Source of the DNA: Closterium sp. Naga37s-1
Taxonomy: Eukaryota > Streptophyta > Zygnematophyceae > Desmidiales > Closteriaceae
Direction: 5' to 3'
NCBI GenBank assembly: GCA_947471745.1
Contig: CANJKZ010000011.1
Coordinates: forward strand, 1,364,001-1,428,000
Length of the DNA stretch: 64,000 nucleotides
Below, in pieces: positions 9,437 to 23,024 of the stretch. The notes beneath the pieces were generated by a model. The model saw only the letters and a program-made list of their open reading frames with translations. It was not told the origin of the DNA and did no database searches. Numbering within the stretch: position 1 is the stretch's first letter; every line of letters starts with the position of its first letter. Both the position numbers and the translations under genes were made by a program.

Positions 9437-12256
9437 GGGTGCTTGTACTGGAGGTACTGGAGCTGCTGGGACTGGTGGTGCTGCAGGAGTTGGAGCTGTA
9501 GGTGCTGGAGGTGTTGCTACTGGAGGTGCTGCTGGAGCTGGTGGTGCTGCGGGAGTTGTAGCTGGAGACCCTGGGGCTGAGAGTGCCGGTGCTGTCTCTG
9601 CTGTTTCTGGAGGCGCTGCGCGGCTGCGGCCTTACTACGTTCCGCTCCTTCAGCAGGTTCTTGGTCTCCCGCCTTCTCCTGGTCCTACTCCTCCTTTACT
9701 GAGTCCACCGCCTGTCCAGTCCCAGTCACAGTTACAGCCGGCCTCTCCACTGCATGGTCCTTCTCCTTACTCTGGACCGACTAGAGGTCTTACGGAGCGT
9801 CGTGAGCCTGAGTCGCGTCCTGTGTCGCCTGAGTCTCGTCCTGCGTCACCTGAGTCTCGTTCTGCGTCGCCTGTCCGCACTGTTCGCGCTGGTCGTCGTG
9901 TTTCGCGTCCGCGTCCTCCTCCTGTCCTTGGCACTCACTCTATGACACTGCGTCCTTCCACTGCTCCACAGCGTGTCCCTCTACCGTCTCCTGACGCAGG
10001 ACCCGGAGTCTGACTCTCTTCGTGCTGCTAGTCCTACTGTCACGCGCTTTCTGGCCACTGCTGTCACTCACCCTTTGTTTGAGTCCACTGTTGCGTCTGC
10101 TCTCGTTGTTGAGCTTGTTGACTTTGCTGCAGCCTGTCCCCTGGACTACACCACTAGTCTTGTTGCTGAGTCTGCGTCTGCGTCTGTCTGTCCTCCGTCC
10201 GTCGGGGGTGAGTGTGCTCTTGGCACGGATGTTCTTGAGGATAGACAAGAGGAGTTTGAGTGCTTTGCCGCTGCTGTACCTCATCTCGTGTCCATGCTGC
10301 TTGCCCCTGAGGGAGACCCGGATGCACCAGACATCCCGACCCCGCGCTCTTACGCAGAGGCGATAGAGGGTCCCTACTCCTCTCAGTGGCAGGCAGCCAT
10401 GGACGCCGAGATGGCTTCCTGGAAGTCCACAGGCACCTACGTTGACGAGGTTCCCCCGCCTGGGGCGAACATCGTCAGTGGCATGTGGATCTTCAGGGTG
10501 AAGCGGCCGCCGGGTTGTCCGCCTGTCTTCAAGGCACGTTACGTTGCACGAGGCTTGAGTCAGCGACAGGGAGTTGACTTCTTCCATACCTTCTCCCCTA
10601 CCCTGAAGATGACTACTCTTCAGGTGCTACTACACGTCGCCGCTCAGCGTGACTACGAGCTACACTCACTTGACTTCAGCACAGCCTTCCTACAGGGCAG
10701 CCTGCACGAGGAGATCTGGCTGCGCCGCCCACTTGGCTTCACTGGGTCATTTCCTGCTGGTACCCAGTGGAGCCTCCGACGGCCAGTCTATGGTCTCCGC
10801 CAGGCACCCCGTGAGTGGCACGACACACTGAGGACGACTCTTGCTGCTCTTGGTTTTTCTCCTTCCACTGCTGACCCATCGCTGTTTTACGCACTGACAC
10901 CACTCTGCCGCTGTTCTACGTTCTCGTGTACGTAGACGACTTGGTCTTTGCTACTGCTGACACTGAGGCACTCGCCCACGTGAAGTCGGAGCTGCAGAAG
11001 AGACACACGTGCACAAACCTGGGTGAGCTGACAAGCTATCTTGGCTTGCGGATCACCCGGGACAGAGCACAGCGCACCATTACCTTGACTCAGTCACACA
11101 TGGTGCAGCAGGTCCTTCAGCGCTTCGGCTTCACGTACTCCTCGCCACAATCCACTCCTCTGCCTACCGGTCACTCGCTCGCAGCTCCACCTTCGGACGA
11201 GTCCGTAGAGCCGAGTGGCCCGTATCCAGAGCTTGTGGGCTGCCTCATGTACCTGATGACTTGCACACGACCGGACCTCGCATACCCTCTTAGCCTTCTG
11301 GCTCGCTACGTGGCTCCCGGTAGGCACCGAAAGGTGCACTGGGATGCTGCGAAGAGGGTGTTGCGTTACTTGTGCAGTACTTCAGGCATGGGGCTCGTGC
11401 TTGGAGGACGGGCTCGAGTTGTCCTCACTAGTCACGCAGACGCTTCCTGGGTTGACGACTTGGCTACGCAGCGGTCGTCACAGGGTTACACCTTCAGTCT
11501 TGGCTCTGGTTCTGTCTCTTGGCGGTCTACCTGCTCTTCTTCTGTTCTCAGCTCCAATTGTGAGGCTGAGATCTACGCTGGGGCCATGGCTGCACAGGAG
11601 TTACGCTGGCTCACCTACCTGCTGACCGACTTGGGAGAGGCGCCTCGTTCTCCTCCAGTTCTGTACGTCGACAACAGGGCCATGCTTGCCTTGTGTCAGG
11701 AGCACAGACTGGAGCACAGAACGAAACACATTGCTCTGCGCTACTTCCTTGCTCGAGAGTTGCAGCAGCGTGGTCAGCTTCGTCTTGCTTACGTGGCCTC
11801 TCAGGCCAACACTGCTGATGTTTTCACCAAGGCACTTCAGCCTTGTGATCATCAGCGTTTCTGTACTGTTCTAGGCCTTGTACCTACTGTGCCTCACTTG
11901 CTTACTTCTTGACTCTGCTTGTACTGTACTCTCTATACATATACCTGCATGCTTACACTTGCTAGGTTGTGTTCACTGTATTGTTTGTTCTCCTTTATAT
12001 AACTCTGCATGTGAACTGGCCTTGTGGCCATTTGCTTGTGCTCAGACTGCGTGGTGACTTTGTGATCCACCCTGAGCTTGCTTTGCCTTGGTCTTGTGAC
12101 CTCTTGTTCTCCCCCACTTTGCCTATGGGGGTGTGTCAAACTTAAATGTTATAGTCTATCTAGGCTGTAGTGGGGTAGTTCATATAGGGTACAACACTTT
12201 TAGGTTTCCTACTTGTGCCCACCTGCTTGCTAGTTCTTTCATTCCAGATTCTAACA
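9437..12256 (+). mobile_element. Ty1/copia 3' half B (linker, RT, RNase H, 3' LTR), broken
   Basis: A-type copia sequence starting inside the Ala/Gly linker and running through RT (YVDDL near 10926), RNase H (ending about 11912), the conserved 3' untranslated block and a 123-bp LTR. Gag, protease, integrase and the 5' LTR are absent. About two breaks lie in the remaining coding part. The 3' LTR directly abuts the inverted element C, so B probably entered C's linker or was fused to it by recombination. No target duplication could be identified. Confidence 0.88.
12134..12256 (+). repeat. 3' LTR of element B
   Basis: 123 bp, TGTCAAAC...TTCTAACA, preceded by the CTATGGGGGTG purine tract. It is more divergent than the LTRs of A and I; its TTCTAACA end resembles those of J and K. 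Confidence 0.88.
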
Positions 12257-15127
12257 GCTCCAGCAGTAACTCCAGCACCTCCAGCTCCAGTGTCGCCAGT
12301 GGCAGAGTCTCCAGCTCCAGCTGCTCCACTCCGACGGCGTGTGCGCTGAGCAAACCACTCGCGCAGCTGCTGCGGGGAGAGAGGCTCCGGCCGGGGAGAC
12401 AATTGTGGCGAAGCACCTGTAGGACCTCCAGAAGAAGCAGTACCCCGAGGCTCAGCACCCCCAAATCTGCACCCTCAGACTCAGCACCCCTAGGCTCCAC
12501 ACCCTCAGGCTCAGCACCCCCAGGCTCCACACCCGCAAGCTCAGCATCCCCAGGCTCCGCACCCCCAAGCTCAGCACCCCTGACCCGGCACCCTCAGACT
12601 CAGCACCCCCAGGCTCCGCACCCCCTGACGCAGCACCTCTAGCAGCACTTGAGGCTACAGCTACCTCAACAGGCAAAGTACCAAGGAGAGGGTCTACCTG
12701 AGACACACCTGAGGGAGCAAGACCCTGGGGGGGGAGGGGGTCTACCGGAGGGGGTACTGGAGCAAGGAAGAGCGGCGGGGGTGGGGGAGAACAAAGCGGT
12801 AGGGGAAGAGCCAGTAAAAGGGAACCGACTCGTCAAACGTGACGTCCTAAGAGGGGAAGACACGGCGCGAGGTGGGGTAGTAAAACTGCCAACCAGGCGC
12901 GTCAGGGGGAAAGCCAAGGAAGACGCAGGGAATGGTACTGGCGGAGAGCTTGTCCGCGGACGTATCGCGAACAAAGGAACGAGAACCCCAGACCCGGAAC
13001 ACTGACGCATCGCCAACCTTCCCCGTCCAACGCAGTGTAGGCGAGGTCTACGGCAAGGAGACACGAGGCCAGAGGTTGAGCTGATGTTCAGCATACCGGA
13101 CTGCGAACGGCCACAGAAAATGGGGAGCAGCCGCATGGAACATGGAGGTACGAGCGACCTCCATGACTAAGCCAATGCGGCGCTCAGCAATCCCATTTTG
13201 CTGCGGTGAGGCTGGAAGCGTGAACGACTGGAGGATGCCCTCTCCTTGACAAAAGTCCCGCAAGAGGTCTGAGGAGAACTCACCACCTCTGTCAGAGTGC
13301 AGACGCAGGACAGGAAGGTCCTGGCGGAACCGCTCGCGGAGCGGGAGACGGACTGCGCGGATCCAAGGGATCAAGACATCAAGGACCTCACCCTTGCTGC
13401 GCAAGGGGAAGACCGTGGTGTAACGCGTGTAGTCGTCAACAACCAGCAAAATGTAGCGCTCGCGGCCCTGTCCACTGACATGGGCTGGGCCCCACACGTC
13501 CATGTGGAGAGTCTGCAGGGGAGTAGTCGTCGGGAGAAACGAGGAGTGAGGAGTGGCGCTCTACCGCCCCTCGACTCAAGGAAGGCAGGGCGGGGCAGGC
13601 GAGGGCAGGAGGGGAGGCAGATACCTGGGAAGACCAGAGGCAAGGAGGTGGGGGTTTATGCCACAAAGGCGTGGCAGGGAGGGGTGACCAAGGCGGTGGT
13701 GCCATAGAAGGGTCTGGTGCGACAGGAGGCGACACGAGCAAGGGGGTGCTATCTGACCTGACGCGGACACCTGGGCAGACACAGCTACCTGAGGAGGCTT
13801 GGTAGCCAGTGTGTAAAGACTCGACCTAGGCCGGCGAGTGAACGTGGCCAGGTGACGGCCCGTGCGTGTACACGTGCAGATCGACACACGCTGACCCTCA
13901 GAATTGGTGGTAGCGACCATTGCATCTTGGAGGGTAGCGGTACTCACCAAGTTCGTAGAGAACGAGGGGAGGTGAAGACCTGACAGTGAGCCAGACAGAA
14001 CCGCCGGACACGGGAGAACAGTGGAGGAACGGGCAAGGACTGGGCCTCCTGAGGGGTCAGCCAGTCTGACCAGTACAGGTGCAGAGAGAGGAGTGAGGGT
14101 AGTGCTATCAGGAAAGAAACAATGCGGAGCACCTGAGCCAAGTGTGAAGGTGTGCAAGGCCTTAGCAGGCGCAGTACCAGGGAGAGTAGACTCGCACATA
14201 GAGCAGTAGCCTCAATACCTGGGTCAGGCGGCACACACAAGTAACAATCACCCCCAACACTAACAGACAAGGCATACATAGCAGCAAGGATAGCATCATA
14301 GTGTAAGTCAAAGATAGCAACTCCAAACCTAAGCAGCTCTGCCCAGCGGGGGCGCTCGGCCTCGTCACCAGACTCTGCGCGCCAAGCGTCGTCGAGGCGG
14401 GAGAAGTAGCGGTGCTGAGTGTGAGGCTTCCCGCATGTCTGACCAGCATGGTCACCTGTGCAAATGACATACGGGTAGCTACCACTACCCTTCAGACGCC
14501 CTACGCTGAGAAAACCACTCACAAAGCTGCTGGGGCAACGGGGTCTCGCTCTGACGCTGCTGCTGCTGCCTCTTGCCACCGCCAGAACCTCCCCGCTTAG
14601 TAGCTCCAGCCCGGCCGCCACCACTCCCACTGGCGCCACTACCGCCACCCCCACCGCTGCCACCACCGCCGCCACCAAAGCCCCCACTCCCGCCACCACA
14701 CCCACCACCGCCACTACCTCCACTGCCTCCACCACCTCCACTGCTGCCCCAACCACCACCCCTGCTGCCACCGCCACCACCCTGCCACCCTTGCCTTGTG
14801 CTTCCCACTAGCAGAAGCAGCCCCGACATCCTCAGCACCAAGGATGTCAGCAGCAGCAGCGGCAAAGGCGTAGGAGGGGGCAAGGGGTGAGGGGGAACAC
14901 CATCGAAAGAAGGGCGTGCGAGGACTGCCATGAGCGGCACATACAGCGACCACACTAGTCTTAGCTGCAAGGAGGTGCTGCTCGAGGAGGTCGACAGTGA
15001 GGGCTGTGGGGTCAAGTGCGAGAAAGTGGTCCTTGACAGCGTGAAGAGATTCAGAGAGGCGGGTGACTATGAAGTAGAGAGTGATCTACATCGGTGGCTG
15101 GTTCCTGTCAAGAACTCTACTAGGAGG
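12257..15127 (-). mobile_element. Ty1/copia 5' half C (Gag to linker), reverse, broken
   Basis: Read on the reverse strand from 15127: partial Gag (the FLTGTSHRC region, poly-Gly tract near 14600-14800, Cys/His cluster), then protease, integrase (HHRLGHPSLPRL; MDVWGPAHV; HSDRGGEF; ERRIGLVMEVARTSM) and the start of the Ala/Gly linker at 12257. The N-terminal Gag is cut off where the 3' LTR of D begins (15128), and RT and RNase H are missing. Several breaks are present. It belongs to a subfamily distinct from A, closer to E and H/F. Confidence 0.85.
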
Positions 15128-15259
15128 TGTGAGATAATTGACGAAAGGATGATTGAACTAGAAAGCAGAAGGGTACAAGTACAAAACACAAAAGTGTTGT
15201 ACCCTCTAAGGACTACCCCACTACAGCCTAAACAGACTATAGTAGATATAAGTTTGACA
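15128..15259 (-). repeat. 3' LTR of element D (A type)
   Basis: 132 bp in reverse orientation. On the reverse strand it starts TGTCAAAC and ends CTCACA, preceded by the polypurine hairpin (15262-15282 on the forward strand reads CCCCCATAGGCAAAGTGGGGG, split as CCCCCAT and GTGGGGG arms). Confidence 0.92.
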
Positions 15260-15488
15260 CACCCCCATAGGCAAAGTGGGGGAGAACAAGGGGTCACAAG
15301 ACCAGTCAAGAAAGACAAAGCAAGCTCAGGGTGGATCACAAAGTCACCACACAGTCTGAGCACAAGCAAATGGCCATAAGGCCAGTTCACATGCAGAGTT
15401 ATATAAAGGAAAGCAAACAATACAGTAAACACAACCTAGCAAGTGTAAGCATGCAGGTATAAGTATATAGAGTACAGTACAAGCAGAG

Positions 15489-18400
15489 TCAAGAAGTCAA
15501 CAAGTGAGGCACAGTAGGTACAAGGCCTAACACAGTACAGAAACGCTGATGATCACAAGGCTGAAGTGCCTTGGTGAAAACATCAGCAGTATTGGCCTGA
15601 GAGGCCACGTAAGCAAGACGAAGCTGGCCACGCTGCTGCAACTCTCGAGCAAGGAAGTAGCGAAGAGCAATGTGTTTCGTTCTGTGCTCCAGTCTGTGCT
15701 CCTGACACAAGGCCAGCATGGCCTTGTTGTCGACGTACAGAACTGGAGGAGAACGAGGCGCCTCTCCCAAGTCGGTCAGCAGGTAGGTGAGCCAGCGAAG
15801 CTCCTGTGCAGCCATGGCCCCAGCGTAGATCTCAGCCTCACAACTGGAGCTGAGAACAGAAGAAGAGCGGGTAGACCGCCAAGAGACAGAGCCGGAGCCA
15901 AGACTGAAGGTGTAACCCTGTGACGACCGCTGCGTAGCCAAGTCGTCAACCCAGGAGGCGTCAGCGTGACCAGTGAGGACAACTCGAGCCCGTCCTCCAA
16001 GCACAAGCCCCATGCCCGATGTACTGCACAAGTATCGCAACACCCTCTTCGCAGCATCCCAGTGCACCTTTCGGTGCCTGCCGGGAGCCACGTAGCGAGC
16101 CAGAAGGCTGAGAGGGTATGCAAGGTCAGGTCGTGTGCAGGTCATCAGGTACATGAGGCAGCCCACAAGCTCTGGATACAGGCCACTCGGCTCTACGGAC
16201 TCGTCCGAAGGTGGAGCTGAGAGCGAGTGACCGGTAGGTAGAGGAGTGGACTGTGGCGAGGAGTACGTGAAGCCGAAGCGCTGAAGGACCTGCTGCACCA
16301 TGTGTGACTGAGTCAAGGTAATGGTGCGCTGTGCTCTGTCCCGGGTGATCCGCAAGCCAAGATAACTTGTGAGCTCACCCAAGTCTGTGCACGTGTGTCT
16401 CTTCTGCAGCTCGGACTTCACGTGGGCGACTGCCTCCGTGTCAGCAGTAGCAAAGACAAGGTCGTCTACGTACACAAGAACGTAGAACGGCGACAGAGTA
16501 GCGTCAGTGGGTAGAAACAGAGAAGGGTCAGCAGTGGAAGGAGCAAAACCAAGAGCAGCAAGAGTCGTCCTGAGCGTGTCGTGCCACTCACGGGGTGCCT
16601 GGCGGAGACCGTAGACTGGCCGCCGGAGGCTCCACTGGGTACCAGCAGGAAACGACCCAGTGAAGCCAGGTGGGCGGCGCAGCCACATCTCATCGTGCAG
16701 GCTCCCCTGTAGGAAGGCTGTGCTGAAGTCAAGCGAGTGGAGCTCGTAGTCACGCTGAGCAGCAACGTGCAGTAGTACCCGAAGAGTGGTCATCTTCGGG
16801 GTAGGGGAGAAGGTCTGAAAGAAGTCAACTCCCTGTCGCTGACTGAAGCCACGTGCAACGTAACGCGCCTTGAAGGCAGGCGGAGAACCCGACGGCCGCT
16901 TCACCCTGAAGATCCACATGCCACTGACGATGTTCGCCCCAGGCGGGGGAACCTCGTCTACGTAGGTGCCTGTGGACTTCCAGGAAGCCATCTCTGCGTC
17001 CATGGCTGCCTGCCACTGAGAGGAGTAGGGACCCTCTATCGCCTCTGCGTAAGAGCGCGGGGTCGGGATGTCTAGTGCATCCGGGTCTCCCTCAGGGGCA
17101 AGCAGCATGGACACGAGATGAGGTGAAGCAGCGGCAAAGCACTCAAGGTCCTCCTGCCTGTCCTCAAGGACGTCCGTGCCAAGAGCACACTCACCCCCGA
17201 CGGACGGAGGACAGACAGACACAGACGCAGACTCAGCAACAAGACTAGTGGCATAGTCTAGGTGACAGGCTGCAGCAAAGTCAACAAGCTCAGCAACAAG
17301 AGCAGACGCGGCAGAGGACTCAAACAGAGGGTCAGTGACAGCAGTGGCAAGAAAGCGTGTGACAGTAGGACTAGCAGCACGAAGGGAGTCAGACTCCGGG
17401 TCTGGAACGTCAGGAAGAGAGGACGCAGGAGGAGAGGGTAGAGGGACACGCTGTGGAGCAGTAGAAGGACGCAGTGTCATAGAGTGAGTGCCTGGGACAG
17501 GAGGAAGACGCGGGCGCGAAACACGACCAGCGCGAACAGTACGAACAGGCGACGCAGAACGAGACGAAGGCGAAACAGGACGAGACTCAGGCTCACGACC
17601 CTCCGTAAGTCCTCTAGTCGGACCAGAGTAAGGAGAAGGACCAGGCAGCGGAGAGGCCGGCCGTAACTGTGCCTGGGACTGGACAGGCGGTGGACTCAGG
17701 AAAGGAGGAGGAGGACCAGGAGAAGGCGGGGAGCAAAGAACCTGCTGAAGGAGCGGAACGTAGTACGGCCGCGGCCGCGCAGCGCCTCCAGAAACAGCAG
17801 AGACAGAACCAGTACCCTCAGCCCCAGGGTCTCCAGTCCCAGCAGCACCTCCAGCAGCTCCAGTCCCAGCAGCACCTCCAGCAGCTCCAGCACCAGCACC
17901 ACCTCCAGCAACGCCAGCACCTCCAGTAGCTCCAGCAGCACCTCCAGCAGCACCAGTACCTCCAGCAGCTCCAGCACCAGCACCACCTCCAGTAGCACCA
18001 GCACCTCCAGTAGCTCCAGCAGCACCTCCAGCAGCTCCAGCACCAGTAGTACCTCCAGCAGCTCCAGCACCAGCAGCACCTCCAGCAGTGACAGCACCTC
18101 CAGTAGCACCAGTAGCACCTCCAGCACCTCCAGCAGCTCCAGCACCAGCAGCACCAGCACCAGCAGCAACCCGACAGCGCCGAGAGTACCACTCACGAAG
18201 CCGCTGTGGAGAGAGGGGCTCCCGCCGCGAAGGGACACCTAGAGCACCTCCAGACGCAGCACGCGCAGGCTCAGCACCTCCAGACACATTACCCTCAGGC
18301 GCCACACCCCCAGGCTCAGCACGCTCAGTCTCAGCACCCCCAGACTCAGCACCCCCAGTCTCAGCACCCTCAGACTCAGCACCCCCAGTCTCAGCACCCG

Positions 18401-21400
18401 CAGGGTCAGTACCCCTAGCAAAACCGGAGTCGACAGCTACCTCGACCTGCTCGGCATTGTCTACCTGGGACACACCTGAGGGGGCAGGACCCTGGGGGGG
18501 GAGGGGGTCTACCAGGGGAGTACCTGGTGCCAGGAAGAGCGGCGGGGGGGGGGGGGAGAGGCAGTGTGGTAGGGAAAGAGACGGTAGTACGACACCGACT
18601 CGTCGAACGTGACGTCCTGAGAGGACAGAACACGACGCGAGGTGGGGTGTTAGAACTGCCACCCGGGTGCGTCAGGAGGGAAGCCAAGGAAGACACAGGG
18701 AACGGCACGGGAGGACAGCTTGTCCGCTGTAGTATCGCGGACAAAAGCTCGAGATCCCCAGACACGGAACGCGGACGCATCGCCAACCTTCCCCGTCCAC
18801 CGCAGAGTAGGTGTGGTCTCCGGCAAGGAGACACGAGGCTGAAGGTTGATCTGATGCGCAGCGTACTCAACCGCGAACGGCCGCAGAAAATGGGGAGCAG
18901 CCGCATGGATCATGGACGTACGAGCGACGTCCATGACCATGCCAATGCGGCGCTCAGCAATCCCATTTTGCTGCGGGGAGGCCGGAAGCGTGAACGTCTG
19001 GCGGATGCCCTCCGAACGACAGAAGGCTCTCAGGAGGTCGGAGGAAAACTCCCCGCCTCTGTCCGAGTGCAGACGCAGAACAGGAAGGTCTGAGCCGAAA
19101 CTCTCACGGAGCTGGCGACGAGAACCGCGGATCCAGTCGATCAACACCTCAGTGACCTCACCCTTGCTGCGCAAGGGGAAGACTCTGGTGTAACGCGAGT
19201 AGTCGTCAACGACCAGGAGGAAGTAGCGCTCGTGACCCTGTCCACGGACGCGGGCTGGGCCCCACACGTCCATGTGAAGAGTCTGCAGAGGAGCCTCAGT
19301 CGGGGGAAACGAGGAGGAGTGAGGGGCGGCGCGCTGTTGACCCTCGACACAAGGAACACAGGTGGGGGCAGGCCCCGGAGGAAGGGGAGGGAGGGACCTG
19401 GGTAGACCCGAGACAAGGGCACGGGAGGCCATACCTCGAAGACGAGGCAGGGAGGGGTGACCAAGACGGTGGTGCCAAAGGAGAGTCTCGTGTGCCAAAG
19501 GACGACACGAGCAGGGGGCAGACGCAGGACTAGACCTGGACGCGGCAGCAAACACCTGACTGGACGCAGCTACCTGACCAGACGCAGAGACCGGAGGAGG
19601 CGCAGTAGTCAGTGTGTACAGACTCGACCCTGGCCGACGGGTGAACATGGCAAGGTGGCGGCCCGTCTGAGAGCAAGTGCAGTGGGTCACACGCTGACCT
19701 CCAGGGGTGAACTGGTCAACCCACGCGTCCTGGAGGTCAGCTCCACTCACCAGGTTCGTAGAGAACGAGGGGAGGTGGAGTCCCGACAGCAAGCCCGACG
19801 GGGCCGCAGGACACGGTAGGACAGTGGAGGAGTGTGCAAGTACTGGGCCCCCTGAGGGGTCAGCAAGGGAGACCGCAACAGGCCGACTGAGCGGCGTGAG
19901 CGTGGTGATGTCTCTAAAGAAAGAGCGCGAAGCACCAAAGTCAAGTGTGAAAGTGTGAAAGGACTCAGTAGGTGCAGTACCTGAGAGAGGAGACGTACCA
20001 GCACCTGGAGCAGCAGACGCACTAGCACCTAGAGCAGCAGCCGCACTAGCACCTAGAGCAGCAGCCACAGTGCCCGGGTCGGGCGGGACACGCAGGTAAC
20101 AGTCACCCTCAGTAATATCAGCAAGAGCGTACATGGCAGCAAGGATAGCATCAAAGTCTAGATCAAAGATAGGCACATTCTGCAGAAGCAGATCATGCCA
20201 ACGAGGAAGCTCAGCAGCGTTAGGAAACTGGGTACGCCAAGCGTCAGTCAAGCGGCCGAAGCAGCGCTGCGTGGTGTGTGGGAGACCACACACCTCCCCA
20301 CTACGAGTGCCGGTGCGAAGAACGTACGTGCAAGGACCTGCACCCCCAGACCTCCCACGCCTAGCGTACCACTCACGAAGTTGCTGAACAGACGGGGTCT
20401 CACGGGTGCGCAGCTGCTGCTGATGCTGGCTGCCACCAAGGCCTCCACGCTGCGTGGCCGCACCGCGACCAGCACCACCTCCTCCGCCACCTCCACCACC
20501 GCTGCCGCCGCCGCCACCTCCCCCGCCACCACCGCCACCGCCGCCACGGCCTCCACTGCCGCCACCGACACCCCCACTCCCGGAACCACCCCCACCACCA
20601 CCTCCACCTCCTCCACCTCCTCCACCGCTGCCTCCACCGCCCCCTCCACCACCCCTGCTCCCCTTGCCCTTGCCAGTGCGGCGTCGCCAACTAGGGGCAG
20701 ACTCAGCGCCGACCTCCTCAGTGCCAACGAGGTCGACAGCAGCAGCAGAGGCAACAGAGGGGAGAAGGGGGACAGGGGAACACCCCTCAAAGAAGGGGGT
20801 GCGACGGTCACCGCGAGAAGCACCGACAGCTAAGATACTCTTCTCAGCTGCAGCAAGGCGCTCCTCTAGCAAGTCGACAGTCAGCTCGGTGGGGCAAAGG
20901 GAGAGAAAGTGATCCCTGACTGAGGAGAGAGAGTCAGGGAGGCGGGTGACTAGGTAGTAAAGGGTGATGTACATGGGGGGGGAGTTCGTGGGAAGGAACT
21001 CAGTGGGAAGGGCAGCGCGGTAGCGAGCGTCACTAGTGCGGAGGTGAGCAACTAGGTCAGCAACTGTGGCAAAGGCGGCAAGGTCAGGAAAAAGGTACGG
21101 CAGCATGAGGCGGCTGAGGGCAGCAGTGGTAGGGGAGGAGTAGCGTGCAACGACAGCGTCGTACAGAGCCCTAGCACTCTTGTACTGACTAAAGTGCGCG
21201 CGCTCAGTAGACGGCAGGTGATTACGCACAACAAGGCGAGCAACAGCATCGCGCGTAGCCACTGCGAGCGAACAGTACTGTCAGCATCAGCAGCAGGGGC
21301 AGTAGAGGCGCCAGACGTGAGATCGAACAGTGAGAGGCCATCCTTGCTATCGCACTGTAGGAAAAGCTGCAGATCATCTAGCCAGACCTCAACAGCTCGA

Positions 21401-21423
21401 CCCTCAACATTGAGACTAGCCAT
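15489..21423 (-). pseudogene. Gag-Pol coding region of element D (broken)
   Basis: A-family polyprotein on the reverse strand. Gag begins MASLN at 21423, with the poly-Gly tract near 20470-20660 and the CX13CX3HX4C cluster near 20280-20350. Protease, integrase with the HHCC and DDE motifs, a long Ala/Gly linker (about 17830-18180), RT with YVDDL near 16470, and RNase H follow, ending at 15489. It is close to A and I across the whole length, differing chiefly in the repeat tracts. About two breaks. Confidence 0.93.
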
Positions 21424-23024
21424 GACAGGAGCAGCAGCAGGCTAGCAGCAGCAGCAGTGCAACTCGGCTAAGCAGGCTAGGCAGGGCGGCGCGGCTCGGC
21501 AGGGCGGCTCGGCAGGGCGGCGCGGCTCGGCAGCGCGGCGCTCTTACCAGGGGCGAGGCCGGGGCAGGGCCGGGGTAGGGCCGGGTCCGGGCCGCAAAAG
21601 ATCCGGGGCCGGGTTGGGGCAGGGCCGCGACAGTGCAGGAGCAGGGACAGGGTCGGGGCAGAGCCGGGGCAGGGCCGGGGCAGGGTCGGAGCAGGGCCGG
21701 GACAGGGCCGGGGCAGGGCCGGAGCAGGGGCAGGGCAGGGCCGGGCAGGGGCAGGGGCAGAGCCGGGGCAGGGCCGGGGCAGGGTCGGAGCAGGGCCGGG
21801 ACAGGGCCGGGGCGAGGCCGCGACAGGTCCGGGGCAGGGCCGGGGCCGGGCCGCGGCAGTGCAGGAGCAGGGCCGGGGCAGGGCCGAGACAGGGCCGGGG
21901 TGAGGGCCGGGGCAGGGCTGCAACAGGGCCGGAGCAGGGCCGGGGCAGGGCTGCGACAGGGCCGCAGCAGGGCCGCGTCAGGTTGGGGTAGGGCCGGAAC
22001 AAGGCCGCGACAGGGCCGAAGTAGGGCCGGGGCTGGGTCGCAGTAGGCGGGGCCTGACGGGGCCTGACGGGGCCGCTAACGGGGCCTGACGGGGCCGTAA
22101 ACGGGGCCTGACGGGGCCTTACGGGGCCGTAAACGGGGCCTGACATGGCCTTACGGGGCCTTACGGGGCCGTAAACGGGGCCTTACGGGGCTGCGCGGCG
22201 CCTGGCTAGGCCGCGACGCGGCTGCTTTGGCGGCCGGCGCTGGCTCTAAGGGCAGGCGCAGGGGCCGCTACGGGCCTCGAAGGGCAGGCGCGACGCGCGC
22301 GTCGGGCAGGTAAGAAAGATTTCAGGGGCAGTGAGAGTGCCACCAGGGGCAGCGCACGGGCTGCAAGGGCGGCTTGCAGGCTGCAGAGCCGAAGGGCAGG
22401 CCATAAGGGGCAGCGCGCGGGGTTGCACGGGCGGCGAGCAGGGCAGCAGGGGTGGCGCGCGGGGCCTAGGGTCGACGAGCGGCCCTGTAGGGGCGGCGCG
22501 CGGGGCTTGGGGTCGACGGGCGAGCCGCTAGGGGCGGCGCGAGGGGCAGCAGGGGCGACAGGCGGGCCTGTAGGGGGCTGCGCATGGGGCCTAGGGTCGA
22601 CAGGCGGGCCGCAAGGGGCGGCGCGTAGGGCAGCAGGGGCGACGGGCGGGCCTGCAGGGGCGGGCTCGCGGGGCCTTGGGTCGACGGGCGCGCTTGCAGA
22701 GGCGGGCGCGCGGGGCCTAGGGTCGACAGGCGGGCCTGCAAGGGCGGGCGGGCGGGGCCTAGGGTCGACGGGCGAGTCTGCAGGGGCGGGCACGCGGGGC
22801 CTAGGGTTGACGGGCAGGCCGCAAGGGGCGACGCGCGGGGCCTAGGGACTACGGGCGGGCCGCAAAAGGGCGGCACGCAGGGCAGCAAGTGCGGCATGAG
22901 AGCTGCAGAGGGCGCTGCGTGAGCCAGCAGGGCGGCGCGTTGGTAGGGCAGGGCAGCTAGTGGGGCAGCTCTATGGTGGGCCCTAAAAAAATTCGGTCCT
23001 AGCAATGGACCTGCTCTGAAACCA
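21424..23024 (-). repeat. Chimeric GC-rich leader of element D
   Basis: From 21440 to about 22200 it is the A-type array (GGCCGGGGCAGGGCC units and GGGGCCTGACGGGGCC units on the forward strand). From about 22325 to 23024 it is instead a set of roughly 55-60 bp units with GGGGCCTAGGGTCGAC as core, ending in the H-type primer site. The switch near 22325 marks the recombination point. Confidence 0.75.
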